A stretch of DNA of 64,000 bases. It comes from Anaerolineales bacterium (GTDB lineage Bacteria; Chloroflexota; Anaerolineae; 4572-78; J111). Position numbers and translations under genes: made by a program. Under the pieces are notes generated by a model. That model saw only the letters and a list, made by a program, of their open reading frames with translations, ran no database searches and was not told the origin of the DNA. The first letter of the stretch is position 1. Each line of letters starts with the position of its first letter. The DNA lies in the NCBI GenBank assembly GCA_015075185.1, contig JABTUW010000005.1, positions 744,001 through 808,000 on the forward strand, in the 5' to 3' direction. This document shows positions 1 through 8,466 of this stretch, piece after piece.

Positions 1-205
1 CGCGGTACTTATCGCCCCAAAAGAGAGGGCCGCCCAGATAACATTTCAAATCGCTGGCGCAGATGCCGACCGATTTGACCCGAATCACTACCTCACCCGA
101 CCCCGGCTGAGGCACTGCCCATTCCTGGAGCCGGTAATCTTGCGGCCCGTAGCAAACGACGGCTTGCATGGTTTTAGGTAGGGGAGCATTTGCTTGATAA
201 TTCAT
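1..205 (-). CDS. Zinc-type alcohol dehydrogenase (MDR family), N-terminal part
   Basis: The gene runs off the left edge; only about 68 N-terminal residues are present, starting MNYQANAPLPKTMQAVVCYG. The GroES-like start of a medium-chain dehydrogenase is visible, with the segment VKSVGICASDLKCYLGG that carries the catalytic-zinc cysteine of the GICxSD motif. Such enzymes oxidise alcohols or polyols with NAD(P). It lies downstream of the GpsA-like gene in the same direction and could be the last enzyme of the carbohydrate operon. A strong hairpin separates the two genes. The substrate cannot be told from this fragment. Confidence 0.8.
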   Translation of the reverse strand, partial: MNYQANAPLPKTMQAVVCYGPQDYRLQEWAVPQPGSGEVVIRVKSVGICASDLKCYLGGPLFWGDKYR

Positions 206-239
206 AGTATCTCCAAGGATAGTTAATTGGGAGTTTTTT

Positions 240-284
240 GCCGGGATTAGGGGATTAGGAGCTTTTTTATCCCCTAATCCCGGC
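240..284. repeat. Perfect inverted repeat between operon genes
   Basis: The arms GCCGGGATTAGGGGAT (240-255) and ATCCCCTAATCCCGGC (269-284) pair perfectly over 16 bp. Each arm is two near-copies of an 8-bp unit (GGGATTAG). It lies between the GpsA-like gene and the alcohol dehydrogenase on the minus strand. No U-tract follows on the minus strand, so it is more likely an RNA processing or stability hairpin than a clean terminator. Confidence 0.7.
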
Positions 285-307
285 CCATTTAAAATTGGAA
301 GATATCC

Positions 308-1360
308 TTATTTTGCAAAAAACGCATCCCAGGGAATCTCCACCGGGGCATCGTGACAGACGATCTCGATCATCGTTTGCAGTAGCGGCAGGGCCTGATC
401 CTCCAGCTCGCCCTGGGCGATGAGATTTTTTACCGTGGGGCCAATCGCTTCGGCCAACTGCGCGCCCTCGATGGTGACATCGGCCATATATTTGGACTTG
501 GCTTCACTGTAAGGCATGCCCAAACCCAGATAGCGCCCCATGCGGCCGTTGCGCCCGCCTTGCGCCGTAACGTATAAGTCGCCCGCGCCGGGCAGGGTGT
601 AAGCCGTGCGCGCCTGTCCACCCATGTAGTTGACCATGTAGAGAATCTCATTCAAACCCTGAGCATAAATGGCGGCTGACAGATTGTGCATCACGGCTCC
701 GCTTTCAGCCATCCCTTCTTTCTCCAGCAAACCGTGGACCAGACCCACCGCTAAAGCGTAAACATTTTTCATAGCCACGGCCACTTCAACACCGACAAAG
801 TCGGTATTGGTCCAGACGTGGTAATAGGGCGTTCGCAACCAGCCGGCCAGTTTGTCCAGCAGGATTTGATCCGAGCCGGTAAGCACCACGCAAGTGTGTC
901 GCTGGGCCGCCAGTTCTCCGGCAATGGAGGGGCCGCCGATGGCATTCAGACTAACTTTATCCCGGTAAGTCGCGGGCAAACGGCTCCGAAACAGATCGGG
1001 CAAGATGCCTAACCGCTGCCCGTCTCCCGATAAACCTTTGGTCAAGGCCAGCACCGGCACATCCGGCGGCAAAACCGGTCCCAATCTCTCGGCGGCCCAT
1101 TCCACCCCCAGCGAGTTGACTCCCAGCACGACCAGATCAGCCCCGGCCAGCGCCTCACCCAGGCGATCCCAGGTATAAGGCAAGACCATCTCGGCCAGGC
1201 GGCAATTCAGCCGGGGATGAAAGTGGCTGTCGTGAATTTCCTCAATAATGTCGCCATCCAGGTGCGTGCCCACCAGATGCACAGAATGACCATTATCGGC
1301 CAGTGGGGTGGTGAAGGCGCTGCCCATCATCCCCGCTCCTAAAATTACAATTTGCGCCAT
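308..1360 (-). CDS. GpsA-like NAD(P)-dependent glycerol-3-phosphate dehydrogenase
   Basis: This 350-aa cytoplasmic protein has the size of GpsA enzymes, which interconvert dihydroxyacetone phosphate and sn-glycerol 3-phosphate. Visible are the N-terminal Rossmann motif GAGMMG (residues 8-13), LTKG (107-110, conserved lysine), GGPSIAGEL (142-150), the AMKN segment with catalytic-type K198, and GAGDL (258-262). The region after GAGDL (GGRNGRMGRYLGLG) differs from housekeeping GpsA. Since it sits in a sugar/polyol operon beside a glycerol-1-phosphate dehydrogenase and two FGGY kinases, the true substrate may be another polyol or sugar phosphate. The family is secure; the substrate is inferred. 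Confidence 0.8.
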   Translation of the reverse strand: MAQIVILGAGMMGSAFTTPLADNGHSVHLVGTHLDGDIIEEIHDSHFHPRLNCRLAEMVLPYTWDRLGEALAGADLVVLGVNSLGVEWAAERLGPVLPPDVPVLALTKGLSGDGQRLGILPDLFRSRLPATYRDKVSLNAIGGPSIAGELAAQRHTCVVLTGSDQILLDKLAGWLRTPYYHVWTNTDFVGVEVAVAMKNVYALAVGLVHGLLEKEGMAESGAVMHNLSAAIYAQGLNEILYMVNYMGGQARTAYTLPGAGDLYVTAQGGRNGRMGRYLGLGMPYSEAKSKYMADVTIEGAQLAEAIGPTVKNLIAQGELEDQALPLLQTMIEIVCHDAPVEIPWDAFFAK

Positions 1361-1567
1361 AATTCTCCTGTAAGAAAAGCCTGACCTGGGTAAGTGTTCT
1401 TCCCCTGACTTTAGTTAGTCCGGCCCTCCTACTTTTTTCTGATGTAAAACCATCTAAAAGGTTGATGTATTCTGAATTGGTTTACGTTATGCTATCGAAT
1501 ATCCGTAAGCTTAATGCGGCAACCGTAAATCAAAAATTTAGCCTTTTATCAATTAAGGAGATAAACA

Positions 1568-1759
1568 ATGAGCACCATAAAGCAGCAATATAACCAATTC
1601 AAGGTCGAGTATGACACTCTGCAGAAAATTCTCTCTGAAGAGCAAATCCGGCAGGCTTATATCCAAAATGCCCTTATGCGCGCGACACTCGGCCTCCAAT
1701 TCGAGAAACAGGGTGTTACCCGTGAACCCACCTGGTTTATGGTCGGGGGTCAGAGCTAA
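1568..1759 (+). CDS. Small hypothetical protein (63 aa)
   Basis: I do not recognise this protein. It has a good ribosome site (AAGGAG about 7 bases before ATG) and a helical, charged N-terminal half (MSTIKQQYNQFKVEYDTLQK) followed by LRATLGLQFEK-like sequence and a C-terminal PTWFMVGGQS. There is no signal peptide or membrane segment. It is transcribed against the surrounding operon, lying between the two dehydrogenase genes, and is followed by a strong hairpin, so it is probably an independent unit. An AT-rich 200-bp region precedes it. Whether it is a real protein rests on the ribosome site and the hairpin. Confidence 0.5.
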   Translation: MSTIKQQYNQFKVEYDTLQKILSEEQIRQAYIQNALMRATLGLQFEKQGVTREPTWFMVGGQS

Positions 1760-1778
1760 GGCCTTGGTTCTGAAACAC

Positions 1779-1807
1779 GCCGGGGTAGGTTTAAAGCTTA
1801 CCCCGGC
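1779..1807 (+). terminator. Hairpin after the small ORF
   Basis: GCCGGGGTA (1779-1787) pairs with TACCCCGGC (1799-1807) around a short loop, 20 bp after the stop of the 63-aa gene. It lies between convergent genes. The U-tract is missing on the plus strand, so termination is a guess. Confidence 0.45.
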
Positions 1808-1824
1808 CGGCAAGAAAAAACGGG

Positions 1825-3075
1825 CTACATTATCTCAATTCCGCACAGGTGCCACAGTTTATTGACATTGAACCGATTGCGCAGCAAGTGGGAGTACTCC
1901 ACCGCCTCTTTAATCTCGCCAGAAGTAAACCCCAGCGCTTCCAATTCGGTTTCGCCGCCCACCTGCCTGAGCCAGCCGGCCATCTGCTGCGCTGAAGGCA
2001 CGGAGGCAGCAACCTCCTGAATGTCGTCCCAGCGGTCCACAATCTTTTGTTTGAGCTCCCGATACCCCTGCGCCGAAAGCGACATGAACGATTCCTGCTC
2101 GGCCAAGACTTTATCTTCGATACCCGGATACGCCTCGCTAATCTCCCGTTCATACTGCTCACGGCTGGGCTGTTGCGCCTTGTCCAACTGTTTGGCAGCT
2201 TCTGACCGGCTCATCTGGCGCAGCTTGTCGTAGTAGGCCGCGCAAATAACAGAGGCCGCCCCGACCTTGGTTCCGTGAAAAACAGCAGGTTTATGCTGCC
2301 ACAGCAGTTTCATTTCCAGATGATGGGAAATTTGATGTTCCGAGCCCGAGGCGGGCCGGGAACTGTTGGCGTCTAACATGCACAAACCAGACTCGATCAA
2401 TCCATCCATGAGAGCTTGAATGCCCTCGGGAGAAGCCTGGCCGATTTCAGACACGCGCTCCACGCATTTATCCACAGCAACCCGCACTCGCCGGCTGATG
2501 GCCTCGTCGCGGGCCTCATGCCAGAACAGTTCCCCCAGCCGCCAATCGGCCAGGGCAATATATTTGCCCAGCATGTCCCCAAAGCCGGATGCAATCATCT
2601 TCTGGGGGGCCGCGCTCAAGACATCCGTATCCCCAAAAACAGCCAGCGGCGACTGACACATGACCGTTTTCTTGAACCCGGCAATCACCGAGGGCGCGCC
2701 CGCGCTCGTATAACCGTCCACCGAGGCAGCGGTGGGGAAGACGATGAAGTTGGAGCGGGTATGGAAACTGACAAAGCGGGTAATATCGGTAATCGAACCT
2801 GAGCCAACCGCGATGAATGTCCGCTCCTCCCGGCCGGTGTCGAGGAGTACCTGAACAAAGTGCTGTTCGGTGGCCGTAATTTCCTCGCCCTTCAACAGAG
2901 AAGTCCTGACGTCGAAGCCGGCAGCTTTTAAAGTTGCGCTCAATTGGCGACCGGCGGCGGCATAGGTGTTGTCGTCGGCCACCAGCATGAGCTGGTCAAG
3001 GTCATGGTTTTGGCAGTATCCAATCAGTTTATCGGCGGCGTTTTTGCCAATGTAAATAAAAAAATCGTCTCGCAT
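1825..3075 (-). CDS. araM: sn-Glycerol-1-phosphate dehydrogenase (AraM/EgsA-like)
   Basis: This is a 416-aa iron/zinc-type alcohol dehydrogenase of the AraM group. The family reduces dihydroxyacetone phosphate to sn-glycerol 1-phosphate with NAD(P)H. The nucleotide-binding loop GSGSITD (91-97), PTAASVDGYTS (114-124), the metal-ligand segment GDMLGK (166-171) and histidines in SEHQISHH (around 247) and HGTKVG (267-272) are all present. In Bacillus, araM lies within the arabinose operon; here the gene likewise sits with a ribulokinase-like gene. It is preceded by the HAD gene across a 60-bp gap holding a heptad repeat. The family is clear; the physiological substrate in this operon is uncertain. 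Confidence 0.85.
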   Translation of the reverse strand: MRDDFFIYIGKNAADKLIGYCQNHDLDQLMLVADDNTYAAAGRQLSATLKAAGFDVRTSLLKGEEITATEQHFVQVLLDTGREERTFIAVGSGSITDITRFVSFHTRSNFIVFPTAASVDGYTSAGAPSVIAGFKKTVMCQSPLAVFGDTDVLSAAPQKMIASGFGDMLGKYIALADWRLGELFWHEARDEAISRRVRVAVDKCVERVSEIGQASPEGIQALMDGLIESGLCMLDANSSRPASGSEHQISHHLEMKLLWQHKPAVFHGTKVGAASVICAAYYDKLRQMSRSEAAKQLDKAQQPSREQYEREISEAYPGIEDKVLAEQESFMSLSAQGYRELKQKIVDRWDDIQEVAASVPSAQQMAGWLRQVGGETELEALGFTSGEIKEAVEYSHLLRNRFNVNKLWHLCGIEIM

Positions 3076-3099
3076 GAAAAATTAGAACCCTTAGAAGAT

Positions 3100-3122
3100 A
3101 GTAGCCAGTAGCCAGTAGCCAG
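3100..3122. repeat. Tandem heptamer repeat, AGTAGCC x3
   Basis: Three exact copies of AGTAGCC (3100-3106, 3107-3113, 3114-3120) lie in the gap between the HAD and glycerol-1-phosphate dehydrogenase genes, about 25 bp upstream of the dehydrogenase start. It is the simplest member of the heptad-repeat family seen through the window. Confidence 0.85.
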
Positions 3123-3137
3123 ATAAATTACGCAAGC

Positions 3138-3959
3138 TTACGACCTGCTATTTGTCACTTGTTGTAGGGCGACGGCTAATTCGCCCAGGTCTTGCACCAC
3201 CAAATCGGGAGGGTAGGGGGCACTGGGAATATCCTCTGGTTGAGCCTCCCCGCTCAGCACTAAGACGGTCGTAACCCCAGTAGCCCCTAAAGCAATATCG
3301 GTATAGAGCCGGTCACCGACCATACAAATTTTGTCTACCGGCGTTGCCGTTTTTTCGACCACGGCGGTAATCATCGGCGGGTTGGGTTTGCCGATGATTA
3401 CATCAGGCCGCCGCCCTGTCGAAGCTTCGACCAGGGCCATCATGGCCCCAATATCGGGCATGAAGCCGCCGGGGATGGGGCAGTTGAAATCGGGATGGGT
3501 GGCGATGTAGGGCACTCCTGCCCGCACCAGGTCACATAAGCGCCACAGTTTCTGATAGGTTAACGTCGTATCAAAGCCAAGAACGACGTAATCCGGCGTT
3601 TCCGAGTCAACCAGCTTAAAGCCGTGATTTCTGAACTCATCCTCCAGAGCTGGCGTCCCGACCAGATAAATTTTAGCCCCCGCTTTGGCCTGCTGAAGAT
3701 AGATAGCTGTTGCCTCGCCGGAAGTAAATATTTTCTCTGGACTGACCGCCAGGCCGAAGTAAGCCAGCTTTTCGGCGTATTGGCCGCGATGTTTGGAGGA
3801 GTTGTTGGTGAGAAACAAGTAATTGATGTCATAGGCGGCCAATAATTCGATAAAATCAACGGCGCCCGGCAGCAGCTTGTCGCCCAGGTAAACGGTGCCG
3901 TCCATATCCAGCAAGAACAGACGAATCTCGGCTAATTTTGCCAGGCTGTCAGGCATCAT
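3138..3959 (-). CDS. HAD-IIA family sugar/polyol phosphatase (NagD-like)
   Basis: This 273-aa phosphatase shows all HAD landmarks: nucleophile motif DMDGTVYLG (about 18-26), LTNNSS (motif II), GKPNPP (motif III lysine) and GDRLYTDI (motif IV acids). A C2-type cap lies in the middle, as in NagD, phosphoglycolate phosphatase and p-nitrophenyl phosphatase relatives. Its start overlaps the 3' end of the xylulokinase-like gene by 11 bp, with ATGATG around the kinase stop, so translation is probably coupled. In the operon it could remove phosphate from a dead-end or pathway sugar phosphate. The exact substrate is not readable. Confidence 0.85.
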   Translation of the reverse strand: MMPDSLAKLAEIRLFLLDMDGTVYLGDKLLPGAVDFIELLAAYDINYLFLTNNSSKHRGQYAEKLAYFGLAVSPEKIFTSGEATAIYLQQAKAGAKIYLVGTPALEDEFRNHGFKLVDSETPDYVVLGFDTTLTYQKLWRLCDLVRAGVPYIATHPDFNCPIPGGFMPDIGAMMALVEASTGRRPDVIIGKPNPPMITAVVEKTATPVDKICMVGDRLYTDIALGATGVTTVLVLSGEAQPEDIPSAPYPPDLVVQDLGELAVALQQVTNSRS

Positions 3960-5481
3960 GGCGGGTCAATTCGGTCAGACGATGGAGCAGCGCTTGCAAG
4001 GTAGGGAACAAGGGCTTGTAAACTTCCTGGTACAGCCGCTCGTAGAACTGCTGGATTTCGGGGTTGGGCTGGAACTGATCGGCGGTATCGGTCATAGCGG
4101 CAGCGGCCTGATAGGCATCGGGGTACCAGCCAGCGGCCACAGCGGCTAAAATGCCCGCACCCAGGCAGGTCGCCTCGGTGGTGGTGGAACGGACAATGGG
4201 CACGCCGGTCACGTCGGCCATCGTCTGGCACCACAACTTGCTGCGGCTTCCCCCACCCAGGGTGATATACTCGGTGAAAGGCTGGCCGGTCGCAGCCATG
4301 ACGCCTTCGCCCGCCAGGCGCTGTTCGAAAGCGATGCCTTCCAGGATCGCTCGATAAAAGTGTTCCCGGCTGTGGAAGGTGTTCCAGCCCACCGCAATCC
4401 CCGTCGCAGCCGGGTCCCAGTAGGGCGTGGAAACGCTGGTCCAGTAGGGTACCAGCATTAAGCCCAGCGCACCGGGCGGAATTTTGGCTGCCGCCGCTTC
4501 TAGCAATTCTTCAGGACTGAGAGGCAGGCCGATGTCGCGCAGGTCGCCGGCCATTTTTTCGACAAACCAGCTTACCGTTAGCAGGCCGCTGCGAATAACG
4601 GTCTCCAGAAAATACGTTCCGGCGATGGGGGCGTACATGGTGCGAAAGGCTCGATCTACCACGTAATCGGCGCTGAACGGGCCGCTGACAACGGCAGTAC
4701 CCATATTTAAATATGCCCGCCCCTCGCCCATCGCGTTAGCCCCCAGCCCGGCGCATTGGCCGTCTCCTGCGCCGGCTACCACGGGCAGTCCGGCAGGCAA
4801 ACCGGTGGCGGCTGCGGCTTCCGCGCTGATTTGCCCGATGATTTCCCCCGGCGGAACCAGCTCTGGAAACTGGTCGAGCCGGAAGCCCAGCGGGTCAAGC
4901 AGCTCGCCGGACCAGCGGTGCTTTCGCATATCCACCAAGCCCATAGGATCGGCGCAGGCCAAGCTGGTGCGGAATTGACCGGTCAAACGGTAGACCAGAA
5001 AGGCGTGCGTCTCCAAGAATTTGTGGGCCTGGGTAATGATCTCCGGCTCATGCTGCTGCAGCCAGACGAGCTTGGGCAGGGAAGGGGTCATGGATAGGGG
5101 CTTGCCGCTGATCTGGTGGATCTGATCTGCTCCGATTTTCTCGGCCAGAAAAGTCAATTGGGCCTGGGTGCGCTCGTCGAGCCATAGAATAGCGTGGCGA
5201 ATCGGGCGGCCCTGGCTGTCTACAGGGACAAAACTTTCGCGTTGGTGGGTGAGGCAGAGCGCTTCTATCCGAGCCGGGTCTATCTGGTTTAATAGCTCTT
5301 TTAAGGCAACGCCCAGGCTGCGCCACCAATCTTCGGCGTCCTGTTCAAACCAGGTTGGGGTTGGCCGCAACAAGGGATAAGAGGCGCGACCTTCGGCAAC
5401 GGCTTGTCCGTGTTTATTCCAGGCAATCGTTTTGCAGGCAGTGGTACTGCTATCAACACCGATAACGAGTGAGTTATTCAT
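3949..5481 (-). CDS. FGGY-family carbohydrate kinase (xylulokinase-like)
   Basis: This 510-aa protein has the two-lobed FGGY layout. The N-terminal ATPase motif GVDSSTTACKTIAWN begins near residue 8, followed by LTHQRESFVPVD and WLDERT in the first domain, GAGDGQCAGLGANA around 240, and the C-terminal signature GGGSRSKLWCQTMADVTG near 420. Members phosphorylate xylulose, other ketoses or polyols with ATP. It overlaps the HAD gene downstream and follows the ribulokinase-like gene after a 100-bp gap with an inverted heptad repeat. Two different FGGY kinases in one operon suggest two phosphorylatable substrates. I call the family firmly and xylulose only as the nearest guess. Confidence 0.85.
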   Translation of the reverse strand: MNNSLVIGVDSSTTACKTIAWNKHGQAVAEGRASYPLLRPTPTWFEQDAEDWWRSLGVALKELLNQIDPARIEALCLTHQRESFVPVDSQGRPIRHAILWLDERTQAQLTFLAEKIGADQIHQISGKPLSMTPSLPKLVWLQQHEPEIITQAHKFLETHAFLVYRLTGQFRTSLACADPMGLVDMRKHRWSGELLDPLGFRLDQFPELVPPGEIIGQISAEAAAATGLPAGLPVVAGAGDGQCAGLGANAMGEGRAYLNMGTAVVSGPFSADYVVDRAFRTMYAPIAGTYFLETVIRSGLLTVSWFVEKMAGDLRDIGLPLSPEELLEAAAAKIPPGALGLMLVPYWTSVSTPYWDPAATGIAVGWNTFHSREHFYRAILEGIAFEQRLAGEGVMAATGQPFTEYITLGGGSRSKLWCQTMADVTGVPIVRSTTTEATCLGAGILAAVAAGWYPDAYQAAAAMTDTADQFQPNPEIQQFYERLYQEVYKPLFPTLQALLHRLTELTRHDA

Positions 5482-5531
5482 AGGTTTTTCGCTGTTGTAC
5501 TTTCAAATGAGCTACTGGTTTTACGACTTAT

Positions 5532-5577
5532 GATGCGTGATACGTGAGGTGTAAAAATTCACGCATCACGTATTACA
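5532..5577. repeat. Inverted heptad repeat
   Basis: The left arm has units ATGCGTG (5533) and ATACGTG (5540); the right arm has TCACGCA (5559), TCACGTA (5566) and TTACATT (5573). The arms are complementary with a few mismatches and wobble pairs. It lies between the two FGGY kinase genes. Confidence 0.75.
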
Positions 5578-5583
5578 TTTAAT

Positions 5584-7290
5584 TTAACTTCTGAAATTTG
5601 GTGAGCTGTCCCTAACCTCTGTCTTAATTTTCTTCAACCGCTTCATTACATCATTGGCGCCCCGGCCCAAGTAGTCGTGCAGAGTCAGGTATTCGGCATA
5701 GAGCTGGTCATAGACACGCTGGTTTTCGGGAATGGGGTGGTAAACCTGGTCGCTGAGGCGGGTCATAAATTTGGTTGCCTCGGCGATGGACTCGTAGCCG
5801 CCCATAGCCGGGCCGACGGCAACGGCGGCGTGCATGGCCGCCGACAGCGCGCCGCCCTGTTCGGTAGCGGTTACATTAATTGAACGGCCGGTCACATCGG
5901 CAAAGATTTGCATCAGTAGTTTGTTCCGGCCCGGCAGGCCGCCGGCGGCCACAATATCGTTGACCGGCGTCTCGTGCGCCTCAAAATTTTCAATGATGAC
6001 CCGCGTGCCAAAAGCGGTTGACTCAAGCAGCGCCCGGTAAATCTCTTCCGGCTTGGTGGCCAGGGTGGCGCCCAGCAGCAGGCCGCTCAAATCCATATCC
6101 ACCAGCACGCAGCGGTTGCCGTTCCACCAATCCAGGGCAATCAGCCCGCTTTCACCGGGTTTGAGCCGGGCCGCTTTTTCCTCTAATAGTTTATGGGTAT
6201 TCAATCTGCGTGTTCTGGCTTCTTGTTCATAACCCTCCGGGACACAATTTTTAACAAACCAGGCGAACTGATCGCCCATGCTGGTCTGCCCGGCTTCGTA
6301 GCCCAAAAACCCGCTGACCACGCCGTCTTCCACGTAGCCGCAGATGCCGGGGATGACTCGTTCTTCGCTGCCCAGAATGTGGTGACAATTAGAAGTGCCC
6401 ATGATAATGACCATCCGGCCGGGTTTGTCGGTAATGGCGGCAGCGGTGGCAGACATGTGCGCGTCTATGTGGACCGTTGTCACGATAGTGCCCGCTTTTA
6501 ATCCCGTCCAGGCGGCGGCCTGTTCGGTTAACCCGCCCAGCCTGGCACAGAGGGGGTATAATTCTCTGGACATCTTTTGGTCAACGACGTGTTCCAGGCG
6601 GGGGTCTAAAATTTTGAAATAGTTGTCGGGTGGATAGCCCTCGCGTTTAGACCACATAGCTTTGTAACCGGCCATACTGGCGCTGCGTTTTTCCTGGCCA
6701 ATAAGCTGCCAGATGAGCCAGTCGCCGGCTTCGATGATGCGGTCGGCAGCCTGATACACTTCCGGGGCTTCGTCTAAGATTTGCCAGAGTTTGGGGAAAA
6801 ACCACTCGGAACTGACTTTGCCGCCGTAACGATCCAAAAAAGTGTAGCCACGCTCATAGGCCAGTTGGGTCATTTTGTTGGCTTCGGGTTGGGCAGCGTG
6901 ATGTTTCCAGAGTTTCACCCAGGCGTGCGGGTTGGCCCGCCATTCGGGCAAGAAGCAGAGGGGGGTGCTGTCGGCCAGAGTGGGCATAATGGTGGAAGAG
7001 GTAAAATCAAGCCCCAGGCCGACGATCCGGGCCGGGTCAACCCCACTTTCCCGGATGACCTTTGGGACGGCTTGCTGTAAGACGGTCAGATAATCCTGTG
7101 GGTCTTGCAGCGCCCAATCCGGCTCTAATTTTACCCCGGTTTCGGGCAGCCAATCCTCAATGACGCCGTTGGCGTAAACAGAGACGGCCGAGGCAATTTC
7201 TCGCCCATCGGCCAAATCAAATAACACCACCCGGCCCGACTCGGTTCCGAAATCTATCCCAATGACGTATGTAGGCTGCTCCATTGCCAT
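5584..7290 (-). CDS. araB: Ribulokinase-like FGGY kinase
   Basis: This 568-aa protein has the length and features of AraB-type ribulokinases. GIDFGTESGRVVLFD begins near residue 10, GLGLDFTSSTIMP contributes substrate-binding residues, and PEWRANPHAWVKLWKHH is typical of the ribulokinase branch; the C-terminal FGGY signature is GGLPGRNKLLMQIFADVTG. It would phosphorylate L-ribulose or a related pentulose in the cytoplasm. It follows the transporter genes directly, so the imported sugar is probably converted to a ketose. No isomerase or epimerase is present in the window, so the pathway is incomplete here. Confidence is high for the family and moderate for araB itself. Confidence 0.8.
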   Translation of the reverse strand: MAMEQPTYVIGIDFGTESGRVVLFDLADGREIASAVSVYANGVIEDWLPETGVKLEPDWALQDPQDYLTVLQQAVPKVIRESGVDPARIVGLGLDFTSSTIMPTLADSTPLCFLPEWRANPHAWVKLWKHHAAQPEANKMTQLAYERGYTFLDRYGGKVSSEWFFPKLWQILDEAPEVYQAADRIIEAGDWLIWQLIGQEKRSASMAGYKAMWSKREGYPPDNYFKILDPRLEHVVDQKMSRELYPLCARLGGLTEQAAAWTGLKAGTIVTTVHIDAHMSATAAAITDKPGRMVIIMGTSNCHHILGSEERVIPGICGYVEDGVVSGFLGYEAGQTSMGDQFAWFVKNCVPEGYEQEARTRRLNTHKLLEEKAARLKPGESGLIALDWWNGNRCVLVDMDLSGLLLGATLATKPEEIYRALLESTAFGTRVIIENFEAHETPVNDIVAAGGLPGRNKLLMQIFADVTGRSINVTATEQGGALSAAMHAAVAVGPAMGGYESIAEATKFMTRLSDQVYHPIPENQRVYDQLYAEYLTLHDYLGRGANDVMKRLKKIKTEVRDSSPNFRS

Positions 7291-7322
7291 AACCCCTGTG
7301 TAGAATTAAGATTGAAAAGGGC

Positions 7323-7595
7323 CTATCCCCGGCGAATGATGAAAACGGCCAACGCAATTGACAGAATGACGGCAATCCAGAGGTTGTGGGGGAACAGGTA
7401 GGGTTCAACAAACCGCATCCACAATAAATTGATCGCCACATAACAGAGCACACTGACAAAGAATCGGTCCCATGTGTTGGTGCGGAAGGGCAAAAAGCCT
7501 TTCCGGCCCGTTTTGGGAACGGGCAAGGTGACATCGGAGGAAATTTCCCTAGAGAGAATTTCTTGAGTGGGGGTTTCGCTGAACGGTTGTGTCAT
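7323..7595 (-). CDS. Small membrane protein of the ABC-transporter operon (90 aa)
   Basis: I start this at MTQPFSETPTQEILS (position 7595) because AAAGGA lies about 10 bases upstream and the gene then follows the permease stop by 5 bp. A longer reading to 7715 would overlap the permease. The first 45 residues are polar; then come two hydrophobic stretches (FFVSVLCYVAINLLWM and LWIAVILSIALAVFII) ending in RRG, so it should be a two-helix inner-membrane protein. Small membrane proteins in this place occur in some sugar ABC operons, but I cannot assign a role. Confidence 0.65.
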   Translation of the reverse strand: MTQPFSETPTQEILSREISSDVTLPVPKTGRKGFLPFRTNTWDRFFVSVLCYVAINLLWMRFVEPYLFPHNLWIAVILSIALAVFIIRRG

Positions 7596-7600
7596 GACTG

Positions 7601-8455
7601 TTATTCCTTTACGGCACCAAACGTCAGCCCCATCACGATGTACTTTTGCACGAGTGATAAGAAAATTAGGGCCGGGATCAACGATAACACGGCCACTGCA
7701 GCCATTTCGCCCCAATTTGTACCCGTCACTGTGACAAACTCAGCCAGGCCGGTGGTGATGGTCCGGGCCTCGACGCTGGTCAGGGTGGCGGCAAAGAGAT
7801 ACTCGTTCCAGGCAAAAACCCAACTGAGAATAGCTGTAATCGCCAGGCCGGGCGCGGCCAGGGGGGTAATGATTTTAAGTAGGACATCCCAGGTGGTAGC
7901 GCCATCTACAAAGGCGGCTTCATCTAATTCTACCGGAATACCGTCAATAATACCTTTCATCAGCCAGATGGCAAACGGTAGATTGAAGACGCAGTAGAGC
8001 AGGATCAGTCCGGTACGGGTGTCAAACAAACTAAAGTCGCCTATTCTGAACACCCGCGTAAAAAGTAGGAAGATGGGCAGCAAAAAGGCTGCCGGCGGGG
8101 CCATGCGGTTGGTGATGGTCCAGAAGAAGATGCTGTCGCTGCCTTTCAGCCGCCAGCGAGACAGGGCGTAGGTCGCCAGCAGGGCCAGAACTGCTACCAG
8201 CACCGCATTTGTGGTAGCGACGATGAGTGAATTCAGCATGTATCTCTGGAAAACCGGATTACTTAACGGTTTGGTATAATTCTCGGCAAAGAAGGTCGTT
8301 TGGATAAGCGAAGTCGAGCCAAACAGCTCCACCCGGCTGCGTGCGGAGATGACAAACATCCAGTAGATCGGGAAAAGCACGACAATCGTAGCTATAATCC
8401 AGACCAGGTAGGTACTCACCCAGCCCAGCGTTTTGCGGAGTGATCTTGATCCCAT
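7601..8455 (-). CDS. Sugar ABC transporter permease (MalG/UgpE type)
   Basis: This 284-aa protein has about six membrane helices, the first at 13-36. The cytoplasmic EAA loop LDEAAFVDGATTWDVLLKII (178-197) is where the ATPase docks. It forms the second permease of a CUT1-type importer with the gene upstream (12-bp gap) and the solute-binding protein. No ATP-binding subunit is encoded in the operon, so the transporter probably borrows an MsmK/MalK-like ATPase encoded elsewhere. Start ATG at 8455 follows the previous gene closely. Confidence 0.9.
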   Translation of the reverse strand: MGSRSLRKTLGWVSTYLVWIIATIVVLFPIYWMFVISARSRVELFGSTSLIQTTFFAENYTKPLSNPVFQRYMLNSLIVATTNAVLVAVLALLATYALSRWRLKGSDSIFFWTITNRMAPPAAFLLPIFLLFTRVFRIGDFSLFDTRTGLILLYCVFNLPFAIWLMKGIIDGIPVELDEAAFVDGATTWDVLLKIITPLAAPGLAITAILSWVFAWNEYLFAATLTSVEARTITTGLAEFVTVTGTNWGEMAAVAVLSLIPALIFLSLVQKYIVMGLTFGAVKE

Positions 8456-8466
8456 CTTAGTCAGCC

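Noticed and set aside
3100..3122. CRISPR-like array
   Set aside because: The units are 7 bp and directly adjacent without spacers, so the heptad arrays here are simple tandem repeats.
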